Shown piece by piece: positions 1 to 8,650 of a stretch of DNA of 64,000 nt. The translations under genes and the position numbers were made by a program. The stretch is taken from NCBI GenBank assembly GCA_026390775.1, contig JAPLFF010000007.1, positions 1,488,001 through 1,552,000 of the forward strand, given 5' to 3'. The notes under the pieces were generated by a model, which was given only the letters and a program-made list of their open reading frames with translations, was not told the origin of the DNA and made no database searches. Source of the stretch: Ignavibacteriales bacterium. GTDB lineage: Bacteria; Bacteroidota; Ignavibacteria; Ignavibacteriales; Melioribacteraceae. Numbering within the stretch: the first letter of the stretch is position 1; every line of letters starts with the position of its first letter.

Positions 1-120
1 CTTTCGGATATTTTAAATGATCGTGCTGGAATAGTGGGACATGGTTTGTTTATTGGATTAGCTGATCAAATTATTTGTGCTAAAGAATCCGGGATAGAGA
101 TTTTTACGGGAAATTCTTAA
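1..120 (+). CDS. rpiA: Ribose-5-phosphate isomerase A, C-terminal end (partial)
   Basis: Frame 1 is open from the window edge to TAA at 118-120 and gives 39 residues. They contain AGIVGHGLFIGLADQII followed by a G-x-EIF ending. This matches the conserved C-terminus of RpiA (GVVEHGLF-x-x-x-A followed by a G-[VI]-x-x-[IL] tail), which interconverts ribose 5-phosphate and ribulose 5-phosphate in the cytosolic pentose phosphate pathway. The catalytic part lies outside the window, so the call rests on this tail alone. No clear terminator follows. Confidence 0.6.
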   Translation, partial: LSDILNDRAGIVGHGLFIGLADQIICAKESGIEIFTGNS

Positions 121-184
121 AAAATTGGTGTCCTCCTGTCTCTGTGATATACCTCCTAAAAAGATTTTTTCTTTAAAAATTATG

Positions 185-213
185 TTGACAAGTAATATTT
201 GAATTCATATTTT
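185..213 (+). promoter_or_regulatory. Candidate sigma-70-type promoter for the adhesin transcript
   Basis: A perfect TTGACA (185-190) is followed after 17 bases by TATTTT (208-213; 4 of 6 matches to TATAAT). Transcription would start near 219-221 and give a 5' leader of roughly 315 bases before the ATG at 535. This is the best promoter-like pair I see in the 121-534 gap. Confidence 0.45.
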
Positions 214-217
214 GTTG

Positions 218-236
218 TTGTCCTTGGTAAGGACAA
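218..236. repeat. Perfect 8-bp inverted repeat at the predicted transcription start
   Basis: TTGTCCTT, spacer GGT, AAGGACAA. The arms are perfect. No T-run follows on either strand, so it is a poor terminator candidate. It lies just downstream of the predicted -10 box. It could be an operator or a stabilising 5' hairpin; which one cannot be decided from the sequence. Confidence 0.4.
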
Positions 237-441
237 AGAAAAAATATAGTGAATATGCTCAAATTATCGTTGTTGTGTGTGATGAAAATAGATGAAGATC
301 TATATTCATTTTATTTTTTTAAAGTAAAGTTGTAGATCAATTAACATAAGCATATAAAATAAATGAAGTTAAGTTTTTATCTCGACGGAGAGTGTGTGAA
401 ATTAAATAACAAAGTAATAACAAAAACAAAGGAGGATATAC

Positions 442-465
442 ATGCAAGAACTCTTACCAACTTAA
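442..465 (+). CDS. Possible 7-codon leader ORF (MQELLPT) in the adhesin 5' region
   Basis: ATG at 442 is preceded by a near-perfect Shine-Dalgarno stretch (AAAGGAGGATATAC), and the frame closes with TAA at 463-465. The ribosome site is stronger than that of the 2111-residue gene at 535. The rest of the 121-534 gap shows no other gene: one further tiny frame at 483-524 has no good ribosome site. The role as an upstream ORF is inferred only from the RBS quality and position. Confidence 0.35.
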   Translation: MQELLPT

Positions 466-534
466 GGACGTTAGAGTTTTTAATGTGTGTGTGTAAAACT
501 GAATTTGAATATTTAATTAATTAAGGAGTAACAA

Positions 535-3500
535 ATGAATTTCAAAAACCTCTTAAAATTTAGTACGCTCGCCTTTCTTTTTACGATCGTACTAAGTTCA
601 TTATCATTCGCTCAGGTTCGATATTTGAACTCGACTGATGGTGATGACAGCTATACGGGAGTGAATGAGACTAATAGCCCTCTCGGTACTGGTCCCAAAA
701 AGACCATTGAGGGTGCATATTCCGCATTCCCTACTAATAGTACTGTTTATATGAAGGCTGGCGAATATCATTACAATCAAATAACCGCAGTAGATGCCAA
801 TGGTGCTTCTGGTGGTAATGATGATAATGGTGTTCAGTTTGACAGTCCTGCTAAAAACATGACTTTTATAATCCAAACTTATAATAGTTCTAGCGTAGTT
901 TATTTGAATGGAACTGTTGCGGGTGCTTTTGTAGTTAATGCCCCTGGTAAAACAATTAAATTCCAAGGCGCAGATCCGGCCACACAATCAGTAAGCATTA
1001 ACAATGGCCCATTCTTTAATACAGCAACAAATGCTATTACTCTAACAGCAGGTACATTAGATGTTAGCGGTCTTCTTAGCTTTAATGTTGGTGGTTCTGT
1101 TACTACTATGACAAGAACGGGCGGTACCCTTGTTGGTTCATTTACTTATAGCGCAGCTGCTAGAACTATGTTATATAATAGTGCTGCAGCCGATGCACAA
1201 ACATCAGGCGGTGAATTACAGACAGCATTGAGTGGCGCAAGTGATTTAAATATTGCAAAAACTGGCGGTTCATTAAGTATTACACAAAATCTTACAATGA
1301 CAACCGGCGGTACATTAAGAAATACAGGTACAGGTTCTGCAACAATTTCCGGTACAGTTACAATTGCCGGTGCCGCTGCAGCTCCAAGTACAATCTCCTT
1401 AACAGGCACAGGTGCTTTAACTTTATCAAATACAGTTACAATCAGTTCACGGAATGAAACATGGGGAACTTTCATTAATAAAAACGGCGCAGGTACTTTA
1501 ACTATAAGCGGCGCTCTTAATATTAACCATGGCGGTACTACCGGATCAGATTTAGATGACGGAGCCGCTTACGGTGCATGGGCTGGCGGTACAAATATTG
1601 TAAAGAATAATAATACTACTGGTAAACTATCTTTATCAGGTTTAATTACATTTGGTAAATATACTGACGGTGTACCAGCCGATTGGTATGTTTACGTTAC
1701 ATTATCAAACATTGCCGGTGCTACAACTGAAATTGGTAACACAACATCAGTTTGGTATGGCAAAATAGAAAATGATGGTGCGGCTGGTAAGATCAACTTG
1801 GTTGGCAATCTTACAATGAAATCAAATGCAGGCGCTTTAGTTGGTCCTCTTTCTAATAATTCTGCTAGTGGCATAATTGCACTTGGCGGAAATACACTAA
1901 AGATTGCAACGGCTGCTGCCGGCGCAATTAGAAATGCCGGTTCTATTACAAGTACAGCTGCTGGTTTGCTTGATTTTAACAACCCCAGTACTAGTGGTAC
2001 AATTACTTTTTCCGGTACCGGTGCTGTTCCTAATATTCAAACAGACGGAACACAAAGCGTAGACATGACACCTACTACAACAGTAAACGGAAACGTTACT
2101 GTTAACGCTACAGCAGGTATATTAACCCTTAGTGGAGTAACGAGTCTTACCGGCAACATATCTTTAGTTGGCGGCCAGGCAGTAACTAATTTAGGCGGCA
2201 TTACTGCTATTGGCGGTAATGTTTCTCTTACTCTTGGTACTTTAACAATGGGTGGCAATGCTACCATAGCTGGTTCATTAACATTGAGCGGCGGTACATT
2301 CGTAATGGGTGGCAATGTAACCTTATCAGGTAATTATGTTCAAAATTCCGGCACACTCAATTTTAACGGTGCTAATACATTAGATTGTAAACAAAACTTT
2401 ACACGTACAACAGGTAATGTAACAAATGCAGCCGGTGTACTTCAATTTAGCTCAGGCGGTCAAGGTCAGATTCTTGCCGGCGGTGCTAACTTTAGAGTAT
2501 ACACCTTAACAATTACAGGTGTTGGAACCGGCGTTACTTTATCAACCGGTTCTGTTGAAGTTGTACGTGATTGTAATATTGCTGCAAATACAAGCTTACA
2601 ACTTGCATCTTTAAATATTAATATGGTTGGCGCTGGTGGTACAATAACCAACGGCGGACAGATTTTCTCTTCAGGTTTAGGCAGTGTAATATTTTCAGGT
2701 CCTGATGCTGGTGGTGTTGGTACAACCGGATCAGTTTCTACAATTGGTGGAACAGGAAAATATTCAAATATTGAAATAAGATTAACTGACGCATCCGACG
2801 TTGTAACTTGCGCTGCCAATGTTGTTTCTTGGACAGGCAGATTAGGATTTACAAGAGGCGGTATTGATAACTCAGCAGGTGGCGCTCAGCTTAACCCAAT
2901 AGATGGCGCTGCATCAATAGTTATTAATATGTCAAATTATGCAGCAACAGGTTTCCCGCAAGGTAAACCTTATGCTGGTGGTGCTAATTCATTCAATACT
3001 ACTGGTAGTTTTGATGTGTTGAATGTACCTTATGATTTAACATATTGGGGAAATATTACAACTGGCGCTAAAGTTGCCGGTAATGAATTTAAAACTCTTT
3101 ATGTTAGAGATCTTTCAGTTACTTCAACCGGTGCAACTGCAACAGATTTTGTTGAATTCGGTGCAGCTTATACAATGGTTGGTAACTTATCAATACCAGC
3201 TGGATCCCAGTTGAATTTAAATGGCAGTGTTTTAACTGCCTCAAAAACCGGCGCTGCTCATAATGTTGCAGGATTATTAAGTTCAACAGCTCTTGCTGAT
3301 GCATTTACATTAACGGGCGACGGTACTGTTACTGGTAGCACTACTGCTGCAGATGTAGCTACAATTGAAAATCTAATTGTTAATACATCAACAGTATCTG
3401 CTGCATATACTTTCAACAATTTCCATGCATTTGGTAAAACAGGTACTACTTCAACATTTAATATGACGGCTGGTACAGCTACTCTTAATATGTATCAAAC

Positions 3501-6500
3501 AGCGGCACCAGTTCCATCGCCTCTTTATAATTTTGTTCAATCAGGTGGAACTGTTGTACTTGCTAATAATGCAAGAATTTCAACCGGTATCGCTGCTTCG
3601 CAATTTTCTTTAACAGGCGGTACATTTGATTTTGCTAATTACAACTTGTGGTTCTCAGTTGCTGGTACCTTCTCTGCAACCGGCGGAACATTCTTAACTA
3701 CCGGTGCAACTACTGGCGGTTATTTACAATTTAGAACAACAGGTGCTACATTTAATAGCGGTACAGTAGCTGTTCCGAGAGTTGACATTGACCCACTTCT
3801 CGCTGGTACTATCACCGTTACTTTAGGCGGTAATAGCGTTATCAGTGATATATTTAATAACAATATGACTACAAGTACTCTTGCTACAGGCGGTAATGTT
3901 TTAACACTCTCTGGTACTGGTCCTGTTAAACAATGGAACACTTCCGGTCTTTATACTGGAGCCGCAGGCTTGTTCTATATTACTGGTCCTGTAACAATGA
4001 ATTTGGGTGTTGGTACTATCATTCCAAATCTTCAAGTTGATAACACTACCACCGGAACATTTACATTAGTTGATAATGACGGTGTAGCTGGAACAGTTCC
4101 TGACCTAACGGTAGGTCTTGGCACTGCAGGTGTATTTACAATGACTTCTGGTGTAATTAACATGCAGAACATTGACATTCTTTTAGTTGGTACTACAGCA
4201 GGTATTCCTGGTGATGCATTTAGTTACGCTGGCGGAACAATCAACGCTACTACACCAGCTGCTTCACTAACAACAGTTCCATTGGTAGATAATAGTTATG
4301 GCGAATTAACATTTGCTGCCGGTGCTGCTCAATCATTTAATACTGTTGCTGGGTTGGTCATTCCAAATCTTACAATAAATGCTGCTTCTCCAGTAACCTA
4401 TACAGGTGGCGGAGTTGCTGGCGCACCAACTTTTACTGTTTCTAAGTATTTGAAACAGGGTGCAAATATTGTAATGGGTACTGCAGGTAATTTGGTATTT
4501 AGTGATGGTGCTTGGATTGAAATGGTTGCAGGTACAATGGATTTAGTTCCTGCTTTTGGTACAAGTATTAATTATGTATATAATACTGCCGGTGCATTTG
4601 TTACCGGAAAAGAATTAACAACCAGTGCTACTAAAATCCAACAATTCTGGAACGCTCCTGGTGGTGCTAATGCAGTAACTTTAAATGCTGCAACAACAGT
4701 AAATAATGAATTAAGATTAGTAAGCGGTAACCTTTTAACAACAGCCGTAAAAACAATGACAATGGCTGCCAATACATTGGTTACAAGAGTTGATGGTAAA
4801 ATTAATGTGGCTGCTACAACGGGTGCAAACTTACTTGGCGGTCCGTATAACTTAACTTACATTAACACAGCAGCTACAACTACTCTTAGTGGAGAATACC
4901 CAACCACTAATACTATTCTTAAATTAACAGTAGCTACAAACATTGCTGTTCCTACAGTTGGTGGTGCAGCAGCTCCATTAGCGCTTCATGCTAGCAGATC
5001 ATGCGGTGATTTCGAATTAGTTACAGATGGTGCAGCAGTACCACAAAACGGAACGCAATTTGATCTTGCTGGTTTTACTTTAACAGTTACCAATGTACCA
5101 ACTGCTACATTAACACGCGGTGCTTTGGTTAGTTATGCAAATGCTGGCGGTTTTTATACTTATGGTACATTAGCAGTTGCAGGTACATTGACACAAACAG
5201 CAAATGCTAGCATTAAGAACGTTATTGTTACTGCAGCAACAGCAACTTTAGCTGGTTCATTCGGCACAGAAGACTATGAAGGTACTGGTGCAGCTCCTAA
5301 CGTTTCTGCAACTTTACCAACAATGACAGTAACAGGTAATGCAACAGTTGCTGGATTCAATGGCAACTTGACGGTTAACGGTAATACAACAATTAACGGC
5401 GCTTACACAGGCGGTTCATTAGCAGCTGGTGGCAATGTTACAGTTGGTACAGGTGGTTCTTTTGCTGCTGCTACTAATTTAACATTCTTTGGTTCTGTTG
5501 ATGCAACATTAACAATTCCAACTGCCGGTGCAACTGTTGGCGCAGTTACATTCAATAAAACAACTGGTACAATCTATAAAATTACATTAGCTGGTGGTAA
5601 TCTTGCAGCTACAGGTACAGTAACATTCACAAACGGGTTGTTCATTGTTCCTGATCCTTTGATCTTTAACATTCCAGCACCACTTCTTGGTGGTGGTCAA
5701 GGATTTACACATGTTGTTGCAGCAACTGATCTTAGTCACGTTGTTGGTTTATTATCTAAGACTCTAAGAAACACAACTGGTCTTTTAGCTGGTGCTACAG
5801 AGACAAGAAGTGAATTCCCGATTGGTAGTTTAAACAGATATCGTAAGGTTGCATTAACATTCCCATCGCAATTTGGTGTACCTACAGTTCCAAACATTAC
5901 AATAATTGCAAATCATGTAGATGCAAGCCCGACTGGTGCTGTTGAATTACCTATTACAAACGGTGTTGCTCAAGGTATTGATATAGCAAGATATCCTGCT
6001 TTCTACTGGAACATTAAAACATCTCCAACCAGTGTTAGCAATGTATTCTTCGATCTAGAACTTGGTGCTACCGGATTTTCAGATTATGATGATATTAACA
6101 ACGTAAGAATCATCCGTCGTCATGGTACAAACACTGGTGCAGATCAATCTAACCAATGGTTATTCCAGGGTGATCTAGCTGCAATGCTTGCCGGTACATT
6201 AGTTTATGATAACGAATTAAATAATGGAATTCCTTCAATCATAAACAGAAACTCTAATGCCGGTTTAAGAAGTGGTGGAGCTATCTTTACATTAGGTCTG
6301 AAGTCTAATATGAGTATTAAAACTGCAATTCCAAAACAATACTTAGTTCTTTCTGCTGGTGTAAAGAGTTATTTATTGACAAATTTATTCAAAGGAAATA
6401 TCGGTGTATTATCATACACAGCAACATCATCAAATAATACAATTGCTACTGTAGCTGTTGTTGGTTCATCATTAGCAGTTACACCGGTTGCAATTGGTGA

Positions 6501-6870
6501 TGCTGTTATAACAGTTAAAGCAAGTGATGCTGCTAATAATGATTTCTTTGCTTACAGCTTTGCAGTTAATGTTGGATTGACAGATGTTGAAGGTGAGGCT
6601 ATTCCGACAGAGTTCGCACTCTATCAAAACTTCCCGAACCCATTCAACCCGACAACCAATATTAAGTTTGCATTACCAAAAGAATCTAGTGTTACACTTA
6701 AGATCTATAACGTATTAGGTCAAGAAGTTGAAACATTGGTTAACAAAGTAATGAATGCTGGATATCATACAGTTGATTTCAATGCAACAAAACTCTCAAG
6801 CGGTATGTATATCTACAGAATCCAAGCTGGTGACTTTGTACAAGTTAAGAAGATGTTATTGATGAAGTAA
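535..6870 (+). CDS. Giant repeat-rich secreted surface protein with T9SS sorting domain
   Basis: 2111 residues, with RBS AAGGAG just upstream of the ATG. A signal peptide occupies about residues 1-27 (hydrophobic FLFTIVLSSLSFA, then Q). Residues 30-100 look like the start of a parallel beta-helix (GDDSYTGVNETNSPLGTGPKKTI). The next ~1800 residues are Gly/Ala/Thr/Asn-rich short strands (for example MGGNATIAGSLTLSGGTF), as in filamentous adhesins and polymorphic surface proteins. About 1925-2010 resembles an Ig/BIG2-like domain. Residues 2014-2111 are the T9SS type A sorting domain (NFPNPFNP, IYNVLGQEV, SSGMYIYRI, terminal KKMLLMK). Expected fate: Sec export, then T9SS secretion and cell-surface anchoring or release. 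The ligand or function is unknown. The gene appears monocistronic, ending at a strong terminator. Confidence 0.85.
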   Translation: MNFKNLLKFSTLAFLFTIVLSSLSFAQVRYLNSTDGDDSYTGVNETNSPLGTGPKKTIEGAYSAFPTNSTVYMKAGEYHYNQITAVDANGASGGNDDNGVQFDSPAKNMTFIIQTYNSSSVVYLNGTVAGAFVVNAPGKTIKFQGADPATQSVSINNGPFFNTATNAITLTAGTLDVSGLLSFNVGGSVTTMTRTGGTLVGSFTYSAAARTMLYNSAAADAQTSGGELQTALSGASDLNIAKTGGSLSITQNLTMTTGGTLRNTGTGSATISGTVTIAGAAAAPSTISLTGTGALTLSNTVTISSRNETWGTFINKNGAGTLTISGALNINHGGTTGSDLDDGAAYGAWAGGTNIVKNNNTTGKLSLSGLITFGKYTDGVPADWYVYVTLSNIAGATTEIGNTTSVWYGKIENDGAAGKINLVGNLTMKSNAGALVGPLSNNSASGIIALGGNTLKIATAAAGAIRNAGSITSTAAGLLDFNNPSTSGTITFSGTGAVPNIQTDGTQSVDMTPTTTVNGNVTVNATAGILTLSGVTSLTGNISLVGGQAVTNLGGITAIGGNVSLTLGTLTMGGNATIAGSLTLSGGTFVMGGNVTLSGNYVQNSGTLNFNGANTLDCKQNFTRTTGNVTNAAGVLQFSSGGQGQILAGGANFRVYTLTITGVGTGVTLSTGSVEVVRDCNIAANTSLQLASLNINMVGAGGTITNGGQIFSSGLGSVIFSGPDAGGVGTTGSVSTIGGTGKYSNIEIRLTDASDVVTCAANVVSWTGRLGFTRGGIDNSAGGAQLNPIDGAASIVINMSNYAATGFPQGKPYAGGANSFNTTGSFDVLNVPYDLTYWGNITTGAKVAGNEFKTLYVRDLSVTSTGATATDFVEFGAAYTMVGNLSIPAGSQLNLNGSVLTASKTGAAHNVAGLLSSTALADAFTLTGDGTVTGSTTAADVATIENLIVNTSTVSAAYTFNNFHAFGKTGTTSTFNMTAGTATLNMYQTAAPVPSPLYNFVQSGGTVVLANNARISTGIAASQFSLTGGTFDFANYNLWFSVAGTFSATGGTFLTTGATTGGYLQFRTTGATFNSGTVAVPRVDIDPLLAGTITVTLGGNSVISDIFNNNMTTSTLATGGNVLTLSGTGPVKQWNTSGLYTGAAGLFYITGPVTMNLGVGTIIPNLQVDNTTTGTFTLVDNDGVAGTVPDLTVGLGTAGVFTMTSGVINMQNIDILLVGTTAGIPGDAFSYAGGTINATTPAASLTTVPLVDNSYGELTFAAGAAQSFNTVAGLVIPNLTINAASPVTYTGGGVAGAPTFTVSKYLKQGANIVMGTAGNLVFSDGAWIEMVAGTMDLVPAFGTSINYVYNTAGAFVTGKELTTSATKIQQFWNAPGGANAVTLNAATTVNNELRLVSGNLLTTAVKTMTMAANTLVTRVDGKINVAATTGANLLGGPYNLTYINTAATTTLSGEYPTTNTILKLTVATNIAVPTVGGAAAPLALHASRSCGDFELVTDGAAVPQNGTQFDLAGFTLTVTNVPTATLTRGALVSYANAGGFYTYGTLAVAGTLTQTANASIKNVIVTAATATLAGSFGTEDYEGTGAAPNVSATLPTMTVTGNATVAGFNGNLTVNGNTTINGAYTGGSLAAGGNVTVGTGGSFAAATNLTFFGSVDATLTIPTAGATVGAVTFNKTTGTIYKITLAGGNLAATGTVTFTNGLFIVPDPLIFNIPAPLLGGGQGFTHVVAATDLSHVVGLLSKTLRNTTGLLAGATETRSEFPIGSLNRYRKVALTFPSQFGVPTVPNITIIANHVDASPTGAVELPITNGVAQGIDIARYPAFYWNIKTSPTSVSNVFFDLELGATGFSDYDDINNVRIIRRHGTNTGADQSNQWLFQGDLAAMLAGTLVYDNELNNGIPSIINRNSNAGLRSGGAIFTLGLKSNMSIKTAIPKQYLVLSAGVKSYLLTNLFKGNIGVLSYTATSSNNTIATVAVVGSSLAVTPVAIGDAVITVKASDAANNDFFAYSFAVNVGLTDVEGEAIPTEFALYQNFPNPFNPTTNIKFALPKESSVTLKIYNVLGQEVETLVNKVMNAGYHTVDFNATKLSSGMYIYRIQAGDFVQVKKMLLMK

Positions 6871-6945
6871 TCAGCAATTGGCTATAAGCTTTTAGCTATT
6901 AGCAAACAAAGCCCCGCCTATGGCGGGGTTTTGTTTTTTAAACAT
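6325..6945 (+). repeat. 3' cassette copy 1 (Ig-like domain, T9SS domain, stop, terminator)
   Basis: This stretch aligns without gaps (constant offset of 1702 bases) to 8027-8647. Similarity runs through the Ig-like and sorting domains, the stop codon, 40 bases of non-coding DNA and the terminator. It stops abruptly after the shared TTTTTTAAACAT. The non-coding part is identical, so the pair reflects recent duplication or gene conversion rather than protein-level convergence. Confidence 0.85.
6911..6939 (+). terminator. Rho-independent terminator of the adhesin gene
   Basis: Stem CCCCGCC (6912-6918), loop TAT, GGCGGGG (6922-6928), then TTTTGTTTTTT. It lies 41 bases after the stop codon. A G/C-only stem in otherwise AT-rich DNA makes this a confident call. 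Confidence 0.9.
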
Positions 6946-7063
6946 CTTTGGAATATTTGTTTGAAAGACATAAAGTATTCCCTAAATTATCTTTAGTAGA
7001 AAAAATGAACTAAAAACATTTTCATTTTTTTAGAAATACCGAATTAATTTTTAGGTGATTAAT

Positions 7064-8572
7064 ATGAAAAAATATTTTTTATTAATTTATTTTATGTCAC
7101 AATGTTTAACCGCACAGTGGGTTGCAACAAATGCAGCTTTCCCGGGTGATATTAAATGTATAGCATCTTCCGGGACAAATATTTTTATTGGGGCATATAG
7201 CGGGGGAGTATATTTATCAACAGATAATGGAAATAATTGGTCTAATGCTTCGGCGGGATTAAATAATACTCTCATTAACTCGATAGCTGTCAATAACACA
7301 AATATTTATGTGGGTACTTACGGCGGTGGTGTGAACCGCCGTTCGACAGACAATGGAGCTATGTGGGAACCTGTTCTGAGCGGAATGGAGAGTAATAAAA
7401 ATATTTATTCACTAGCGACCATAGGAACAAATGTTTTTGCTGGAACTGAAAGCGGAGGTGCTTTTATATCAACTAATAATGGTAGCAATTGGACACAAAT
7501 TATAAATGGTTTAACTGATAACCGTGTTTATTCTTTTGCAGTCAATGGCGGGAACTTATATGCTGGTACATATTACGGTGTTTTTCATACTACAAATCAA
7601 GGTACTAATTGGACAGAAGTTAGCAATAACTTGAATATAAATATTCTTGCTCTTGCTATTAGTAACTCTAAGATTTATGCAGGTACTGCAGGCGGTGGTG
7701 TTTATTTGTCTGATGACAATGGTGGCGGATGGACAAACGTAATAAATGGATTTACCAATCAAGTTCACTTAACTATAAATGCGCTTGCAGTTAGTGGTTC
7801 CAATATCTATGCGGGTACTGTTTTAGGTGGTGTTTATTTAACTATTAATAATGGGGCAAGCTGGTCACAAGTGAACACTGGATTTCCAAATAGTATTACT
7901 ATTTCATCTTTAGCCGTTATTGGTTCTTACTTATTTGCAGGATCAGGAGGCGGTTCTGGAGGAGGCGGTGGAATAATCTGGAGAAGACAATTGTCGGAGA
8001 TGCAGTCAAATATTTCTGTAAAGAATGCAATTCCAAAACAATGGTTAGTTATATCTGCTGGCTCTAAGACAATTTCCTTAACAAATACTTTCCAAGGAAA
8101 CATTGGTACATTATCATACACAGCACAATCATCAAATAATACAATTGCTACTGTAGCTATTGCTAGTTCAACATTAACAGTTACACCGGTTGCAATTGGT
8201 GATGCTGTTATAACAGTTACAGCAATTGATGCTGCTAACAATGATTTCTTTGCATACAGTTTCCCTGTTAATATTGGTTTGACAGATGTTGAAGGTGAGG
8301 CTATTCCGACTGAGTTCGCACTCTATCAAAACTTCCCGAACCCATTCAACCCGACAACCAATATTAAATTTGCATTACCAAAAGAATCTAATGTTACACT
8401 TAGGATCTATAACGTATTAGGTCAAGAAGTTGAAACATTGGTTAATAAAGTAATGCCGGCTGGATATCATACTGTTGATTTCAATGCTACAAAACTCTCA
8501 AGCGGTATGTACATCTACAGAATCGAAGCTGGTGACTTTGTACAAGTTAAGAAGATGTTATTGATGAAGTAA
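7064..8572 (+). CDS. Secreted BNR/beta-propeller protein with T9SS sorting domain
   Basis: 502 residues from ATG 7064. The in-frame GTG at 7055 is rejected because it lies inside the ribosome site AGGTGATT. A short signal peptide (KKYFLLIYFMSQCLTAQ) precedes about six repeats of the form IY-A-GT-GGGVYLSTDNG-W. These are Asp-box/BNR blades, as in sialidase-like and photosystem-assembly-factor-like beta-propellers. A Gly-rich linker (GSGGGSGGGGG) leads to an Ig-like domain and a T9SS type A sorting domain almost identical to that of the protein upstream. It should be exported by Sec and T9SS. Asp-box propellers often bind glycans or proteins; no catalytic residues can be assigned. Its 3' third is a copy of the preceding gene's end. 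Confidence 0.85.
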   Translation: MKKYFLLIYFMSQCLTAQWVATNAAFPGDIKCIASSGTNIFIGAYSGGVYLSTDNGNNWSNASAGLNNTLINSIAVNNTNIYVGTYGGGVNRRSTDNGAMWEPVLSGMESNKNIYSLATIGTNVFAGTESGGAFISTNNGSNWTQIINGLTDNRVYSFAVNGGNLYAGTYYGVFHTTNQGTNWTEVSNNLNINILALAISNSKIYAGTAGGGVYLSDDNGGGWTNVINGFTNQVHLTINALAVSGSNIYAGTVLGGVYLTINNGASWSQVNTGFPNSITISSLAVIGSYLFAGSGGGSGGGGGIIWRRQLSEMQSNISVKNAIPKQWLVISAGSKTISLTNTFQGNIGTLSYTAQSSNNTIATVAIASSTLTVTPVAIGDAVITVTAIDAANNDFFAYSFPVNIGLTDVEGEAIPTEFALYQNFPNPFNPTTNIKFALPKESNVTLRIYNVLGQEVETLVNKVMPAGYHTVDFNATKLSSGMYIYRIEAGDFVQVKKMLLMK

Positions 8573-8647
8573 TCAGCAATTGGCTATAAGCTTTTAGCTA
8601 TTAGCAAACAAAGCCCCGCCTATGGCGGGGTTTTGTTTTTTAAACAT
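8027..8647 (+). repeat. 3' cassette copy 2 (Ig-like domain, T9SS domain, stop, terminator)
   Basis: Partner of 6325-6945 at a constant 1702-base offset. Differences are scattered point changes in the coding part. The tail from the last codons through the terminator is identical as far as I can read. A homogenised module with unrelated N-terminal passenger regions suggests that passengers are swapped onto a common secretion tail. Confidence 0.85.
8613..8640 (+). terminator. Rho-independent terminator, copy of 6911-6939, possibly bidirectional
   Basis: CCCCGCC (8614-8620), TAT, GGCGGGG (8624-8630), then TTTTGTTTTT. On the other strand the hairpin is followed by TTTGTTTG. It could therefore also end the convergent peptidase transcript, which stops at 8651. 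Confidence 0.9.
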
Positions 8648-8650
8648 TAC

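Noticed and set aside
604-4772. Several long - strand open frames inside the adhesin gene
   Set aside because: They are antisense shadows of low-complexity coding DNA. They lack ribosome sites, signal peptides and family motifs, while the + strand frame is one intact signed and sorted protein.
7055-7063. GTG start for the BNR-propeller gene
   Set aside because: The GTG is part of the ribosome site; the ATG at 7064 begins a proper signal peptide.
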